From positions 124,001 through 188,000 of the forward strand of contig CAXTAT010000001.1 in NCBI GenBank assembly GCA_964242415.1: a stretch of DNA of 64,000 bases. Direction: 5' to 3'. The stretch's first letter is position 1. Every line of letters starts with the position of its first letter. Under the pieces are notes generated by a model. It saw only the letters and a program-made list of their open reading frames with translations. It was not told the origin of the DNA and ran no database searches. Source of the DNA: DASWOJ01 sp964242415 (lineage in GTDB: Bacteria > Pseudomonadota > Alphaproteobacteria > Acetobacterales > Acetobacteraceae). The position numbers were made by a program, and so were the translations under genes. This document shows, piece after piece, positions 60,627 through 64,000 of the stretch.

Positions 60627-63600
60627 GTTCGTTCCTTTTGGAAGGTAGGCCCAGCCTGGAGGCTAGGCCCCGGCTGCAGGCGCCGCCGAGGGGCGTGCTG
60701 CTGCGGCTCCAGCCCGTCCAGCACGGCCAGCAGGGCGCGCCGGGCGGCGTCCTCGCTGTAGCGGTCGCGCAGCACCGCCTGCCCAGCGGCGGCCAGCGCC
60801 GCGCCGCGGACCGGGTCGCGCCACAGGGCGACGATGTCCTCCGCCAGCGCGGCTGCGGTGTCGGCGACCATCGCCTGGTGCCCGTCGGACAGGTCCAGGC
60901 CCTCGTTGCCCACCGAGGTCGTCACCACCGGCACGCCGGCCTGCAGGCTGGCGACGATCTTGCCCTTCACCCCGGCGCCGTAGCGCAGCGGGCTGACCGA
61001 CATGCGGGCGCGGGCATACAGCGGCGCGATGTCGGGCACGAAGCCCGTCACCTCCACCCGCGGCCCCGCCAGCGCCTGCACCTGGAACGGCGGCGCGCTG
61101 CCCACCAGCAGCACCCGCGCCTCGGGGACCGCCGCCCATACCAGCGGCATGATGTCCTGCACCAGCCAGACCGCCGCATCGACGTTGGGGGGATGGCCAA
61201 AGCCGCCGACGAAGATCACTGCATCGCCGGGCAGCGCGTCGCCAGCCGCCGGCGGCTCTCCGGGCTGTCCGGCCTCGGGCACGATGTAGGGCGGGATCAC
61301 GAACGGCTTGGCCGCCGGCACGGTGGCGGCGATGATCCGCGCCTCCTCCGTGCTGGGGGTCATCACCCGGTCCACACGGGCGAAGATGCGCTCCTCGATG
61401 CGTTGCAGGCGGCGGCTCTCCTGCAGGGTGCGCGGGTCGCCGTCCAGCACATGGCGGCGCTGCTCGCGCAGGTAATGCAGGTCGTGCGTGTAATAGATCA
61501 CCGGCGCCCGGGTATGCGTGCGGATCACGTCCAGCAGCGGCGCGGTCACGTCCGGGCGGGCCGTCCAAACCAGGTCCACGTAGCGGCCGTTCGCGGTCAG
61601 CCAGTGCAGCAGGGTCTCCGGCGCGTGCAGCACCTCGATCCCATCCTGCTGCAGCAGCGCCGTATAGGGCTGCAGGTCGGAGGCGTCGGCCGCCGGCAGG
61701 AAGGCCACCCGCCAGCCCATGCGGCGCAGCAGGCGCAAGTACTGGCTGATGGTCAGGCCGCCGGCGTGGCGGTCCCACTCCGGCACGCGGTCGTCGATCA
61801 CCAGCACGGTGCCGGCCTGCGGCGGGCGCTCGCGCTGCTGGAACGGCGCCGCCGTGGGCGCCGGCTGGCCCGCCAGCACGCGCGCCCACTTGGTGCAGAA
61901 CTGCGCGTGGTTGCGGGCGCTCTGCCGGTCCCGCGCCGCCGCGCCATAGGAGTTGCTGCCCCAATGCGTCACCTGGCTGGCCGGCTGGTACAGCGTGCGG
62001 TAACCGGTCTCACGCAGGGCGAAGGCGAGGTCGAACTCCTCATAGAACGCCGGGGCGTAGCGGTCGTCGAAGCCGCCCACCCCGTCCCACGCCGCCCGCC
62101 GCACCAGCATGCAGGCGCCGACAACCACGTCCACCTCGCGCACCTGGTTATACTGCGGCAGCGCCGGGTCATCGCCCGCGCCGTACGGCTGGCCCCAGCC
62201 GTTGGACAGGATGGCGCCCCCGGCCTCCTGCAGCGTGCCGTCCGGGTTCAGCAGCTTGGACCCAACCAGGCCCACCCGCGGGTCCGCATCGGCCAGCCGC
62301 ACCAGCGGCGCCAGCCAGTCCGGCCGCACGGTGGTGTCGTTGTTCAGGAACAGCAAGTAGCGCCCGCGCGCCCCCCGCGCCGCCGCATTGCAGCTCCGCA
62401 GGAAGCCGAGGTTCTCCGGGTTCTCGATCAGGTGCAGGCCGGTGCAGCGTCCCGCCAGCAGCGGGGCGATGCGGTCGCCCGGGTTGTCGTCGGCAACGAT
62501 CACCTCATAGGGGACCGCATCGCCGCTGCACGCCATCACCGAGTACAGGCAGCGCATGGTGTCGGCCAGGTGGCCATACACCGGGATGATGATGCTGACG
62601 TCCGGCCGGTCCTGCTCCGGGAACGCGATGGGCCGCTGCACCCCACCAGTCAGCGCGAACAGGGGGGAGGTGGGCAGGCTCCGCCCACTATCGAGCCAGT
62701 GGGCCAGCGGGTCCGCGGCGCCCAGCCCGTGCTGCGCGCGATACCAGGCCGCATCGAACAGCGGACCCGGGTTCAGCCCGGCGCCCGCGCCGATGGTCCA
62801 CCAGTGCAGCAGCGGCGTCATGCCGTCCCGCAGGGCCTCCGGGTGCTCGGACGCATAGGCTTGGGCGTCCATGCCGGGGTTTGGGTCGTGCCCGGCCGGG
62901 GCGCCGATGCGCAGGTAGTGGGTCAGCGGGTCCAAGCCGGTGGCGGCCACCGCGTAACGCGCGCAGTACCAGTCCACGTCCAGGAAGGCGTTCGGGTCCA
63001 ATCCCTCCGCCGCCCCGGTCCGCAGCCAGTGCAGCAGCGGGTTCTCGCCGGACGCCGCCACGGCGGGGTTGCGGGCCAGGTAGCGGGCCGTGTCGAAGTA
63101 TGGGCTGGGCTGGGCGCCGGCCGCCGTGCCGACCCACGCGAAGTGCTCCGCCGGGTCGTGCCCGGCCGCCGCCAGCGCCGGATACTGCCGCAGGTAATAC
63201 GCCGCGTCGAACAGCGGAAAGGCGCGCAGGGCGACGACCTCCGCCTTGCGGCGCGCCACCATGCGGCGGTGCTCGGCCAGGCGGCCGCGCAGCACTAGCC
63301 CGGCCAGGGTCCTGGCCCGGCGCAGCGGCGGCAGCCCGCCCAGCCATCGCACCGGCCAGGTCAGCCGCCAGGACAGCGAGCGCAGCATGGCCGCCTGCAT
63401 CGCCTGCGCCTGCGTCAGCTCCGCCCGCAGCCCGGCGGCCTCGGCCTGCAGCCCGGCCAGCACCGCGTGCACCCGCTCCCAGTCCTCAGCACGCTGCGCC
63501 AGCAGGGTTTGCAGGTGGCCAGCGTGGGCGTCGCCTGCCGTGGTGCGGGCCTCAAGGGCCGCCTGGTAGGCCCAGCTCTCATGCAGCCGGTCCAGCGCCT

Positions 63601-64000
63601 CCTCATGCTCGTTCCCCAGGGCGTCCAGGTCCTCGCGCTGCCGGGCGGACAGCTCTTCCAGGTCCCTGGCCTTGGCGCGGAGCGGCTCGAATGCCGCGAC
63701 CTCTCCGGCCAGGCCGGCGTTGCTCGCCTCCGCCCGGCGCTGCGCCGCCAGGGCCTGGGTGGCCTCGAAGTGCTGCATCCAGCGTTCACCCAACTGACCG
63801 AAGCGGTCGCGGATCAGGGCGACGCCGGCCGGGTCCGCCGCGCACAGGTCGCGCAGGGCCGCCGGGATGTCGGCGCCCACCGCCAGCACGCCCAGGCCGT
63901 GGCTGTGCAGGAACTCGAAGCCCGGATGCTCGGCCCGCAGCTCCGCCCACAGCCGCCAGACGCCGAAGTCGGCCCGGCGCTCGTTGGTGTCGTGGAACAG
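60623..64000 (-). CDS. Multidomain methyltransferase/GT2/GT4 glycan synthase, 5' end beyond window
   Basis: The frame is open from 64000, giving 1125 visible residues. It starts inside a Methyltransf_24-like domain (LFHDTNERRADFGVWRLW, FLHSHGLGVLAVG). A coiled coil spans ~85-200. Next come about six imperfect repeats of ~40 residues (FDTARYLARNPAVAASGENP type). A GT2 domain at ~465-715 has VSIIIPVYGHLADTMRCLYS, NNDTTVRPDWLAPLVRL and the EEFDLAFALRE catalytic region. A GT4 domain at ~730-1110 has VIYYTHDLHYLREQR and PLRYGAGVKGKIVASLQAG. One polypeptide would methylate and transfer two sugars, as in O-antigen or S-layer glycan assembly. Confidence 0.88.
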   Translation of the reverse strand: MFHDTNERRADFGVWRLWAELRAEHPGFEFLHSHGLGVLAVGADIPAALRDLCAADPAGVALIRDRFGQLGERWMQHFEATQALAAQRRAEASNAGLAGEVAAFEPLRAKARDLEELSARQREDLDALGNEHEEALDRLHESWAYQAALEARTTAGDAHAGHLQTLLAQRAEDWERVHAVLAGLQAEAAGLRAELTQAQAMQAAMLRSLSWRLTWPVRWLGGLPPLRRARTLAGLVLRGRLAEHRRMVARRKAEVVALRAFPLFDAAYYLRQYPALAAAGHDPAEHFAWVGTAAGAQPSPYFDTARYLARNPAVAASGENPLLHWLRTGAAEGLDPNAFLDVDWYCARYAVAATGLDPLTHYLRIGAPAGHDPNPGMDAQAYASEHPEALRDGMTPLLHWWTIGAGAGLNPGPLFDAAWYRAQHGLGAADPLAHWLDSGRSLPTSPLFALTGGVQRPIAFPEQDRPDVSIIIPVYGHLADTMRCLYSVMACSGDAVPYEVIVADDNPGDRIAPLLAGRCTGLHLIENPENLGFLRSCNAAARGARGRYLLFLNNDTTVRPDWLAPLVRLADADPRVGLVGSKLLNPDGTLQEAGGAILSNGWGQPYGAGDDPALPQYNQVREVDVVVGACMLVRRAAWDGVGGFDDRYAPAFYEEFDLAFALRETGYRTLYQPASQVTHWGSNSYGAAARDRQSARNHAQFCTKWARVLAGQPAPTAAPFQQRERPPQAGTVLVIDDRVPEWDRHAGGLTISQYLRLLRRMGWRVAFLPAADASDLQPYTALLQQDGIEVLHAPETLLHWLTANGRYVDLVWTARPDVTAPLLDVIRTHTRAPVIYYTHDLHYLREQRRHVLDGDPRTLQESRRLQRIEERIFARVDRVMTPSTEEARIIAATVPAAKPFVIPPYIVPEAGQPGEPPAAGDALPGDAVIFVGGFGHPPNVDAAVWLVQDIMPLVWAAVPEARVLLVGSAPPFQVQALAGPRVEVTGFVPDIAPLYARARMSVSPLRYGAGVKGKIVASLQAGVPVVTTSVGNEGLDLSDGHQAMVADTAAALAEDIVALWRDPVRGAALAAAGQAVLRDRYSEDAARRALLAVLDGLEPQQHAPRRRLQPGPSLQAGPTFQKERT

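Noticed and set aside
60638..63298. 886-aa plus-strand frame
   Set aside because: Antisense to the multidomain glycosyltransferase; no homology-like features.

Overview
This is a GC-rich window without rRNA, tRNA or CRISPR genes. The gene content points to an alphaproteobacterium, most likely Acetobacteraceae/Rhodospirillales. The main clues are the flagellin-FlbT-FlaF trio, an MbfA-type rubrerythrin/VIT1 iron exporter, a ~180 kDa NAD-glutamate dehydrogenase, several Acetobacteraceae-like solute-binding proteins and many short palindromic intergenic repeats. The family assignment is an inference from gene content, not a search.

Layout. 1-3755: iron exporter mbfA (cut by the left edge), a VOC protein, a branched-chain-type solute receptor and an acyltransferase, all on the minus strand. 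4007-6019: a membrane diguanylate cyclase. 6063-11797: a complete dipeptide-type ABC importer on the minus strand, interrupted by palindromic repeats. 12614-16239: a nitrate module. It has a nitrate-type ANTAR antitermination regulator, then divergently a sigma-54-like promoter, a leader RNA with two A1/G4 hexaloop hairpins and a terminator, a 228-aa protein made of exactly 30 Asn-Leu heptads, and a NarK-type transporter. 16341-20400: pirin, an orphan CysA-like ATPase, a Crp/Fnr regulator and HdeD. 20397-22298: amidohydrolase, YjbQ and a second Uma2 protein in one operon. 22773-33296: a divergent PEP carboxylase, two small membrane proteins, a molybdopterin oxidoreductase, an LLM flavoprotein and NAD-GDH. 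33297-35294: a gene-poor stretch with tiny ORFs, a perfect 23-bp inverted repeat and other hairpins. 35295-36778: a cytosine-deaminase-like amidohydrolase. 36969-42323: flagellin, flbT, flaF, then a diguanylate cyclase and an EAL phosphodiesterase. 42487-45723: a MarR-EmrA-EmrB efflux operon with a palindromic operator. 46367-64000: a surface-polysaccharide region (asparagine-synthase-like amidotransferase, glycosyltransferases, methyltransferases, acyltransferase, large membrane proteins, one truncated glycosyltransferase), running off the right edge.

How parts work together. The nitrate module is the most interesting locus. Regulator, leader RNA, transporter and an unexplained repeat protein lie side by side. 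The repeat protein places an asparagine at what should be the core d position of every heptad, the arrangement that cages anions in trimeric autotransporter coiled coils. It may therefore be an anion (nitrate)-binding coiled coil, which is untested. The c-di-GMP enzymes next to the flagellin genes suggest control of motility versus sessility, consistent with the polysaccharide genes at the right end.

Two repeat families recur: a ~100-bp palindrome beginning GTCATTGC and ending GCAATGAC (five or six copies), and a CCCTCTCCCTCCGG-type palindrome that has entered coding sequence at 49.5 and 59 kb.
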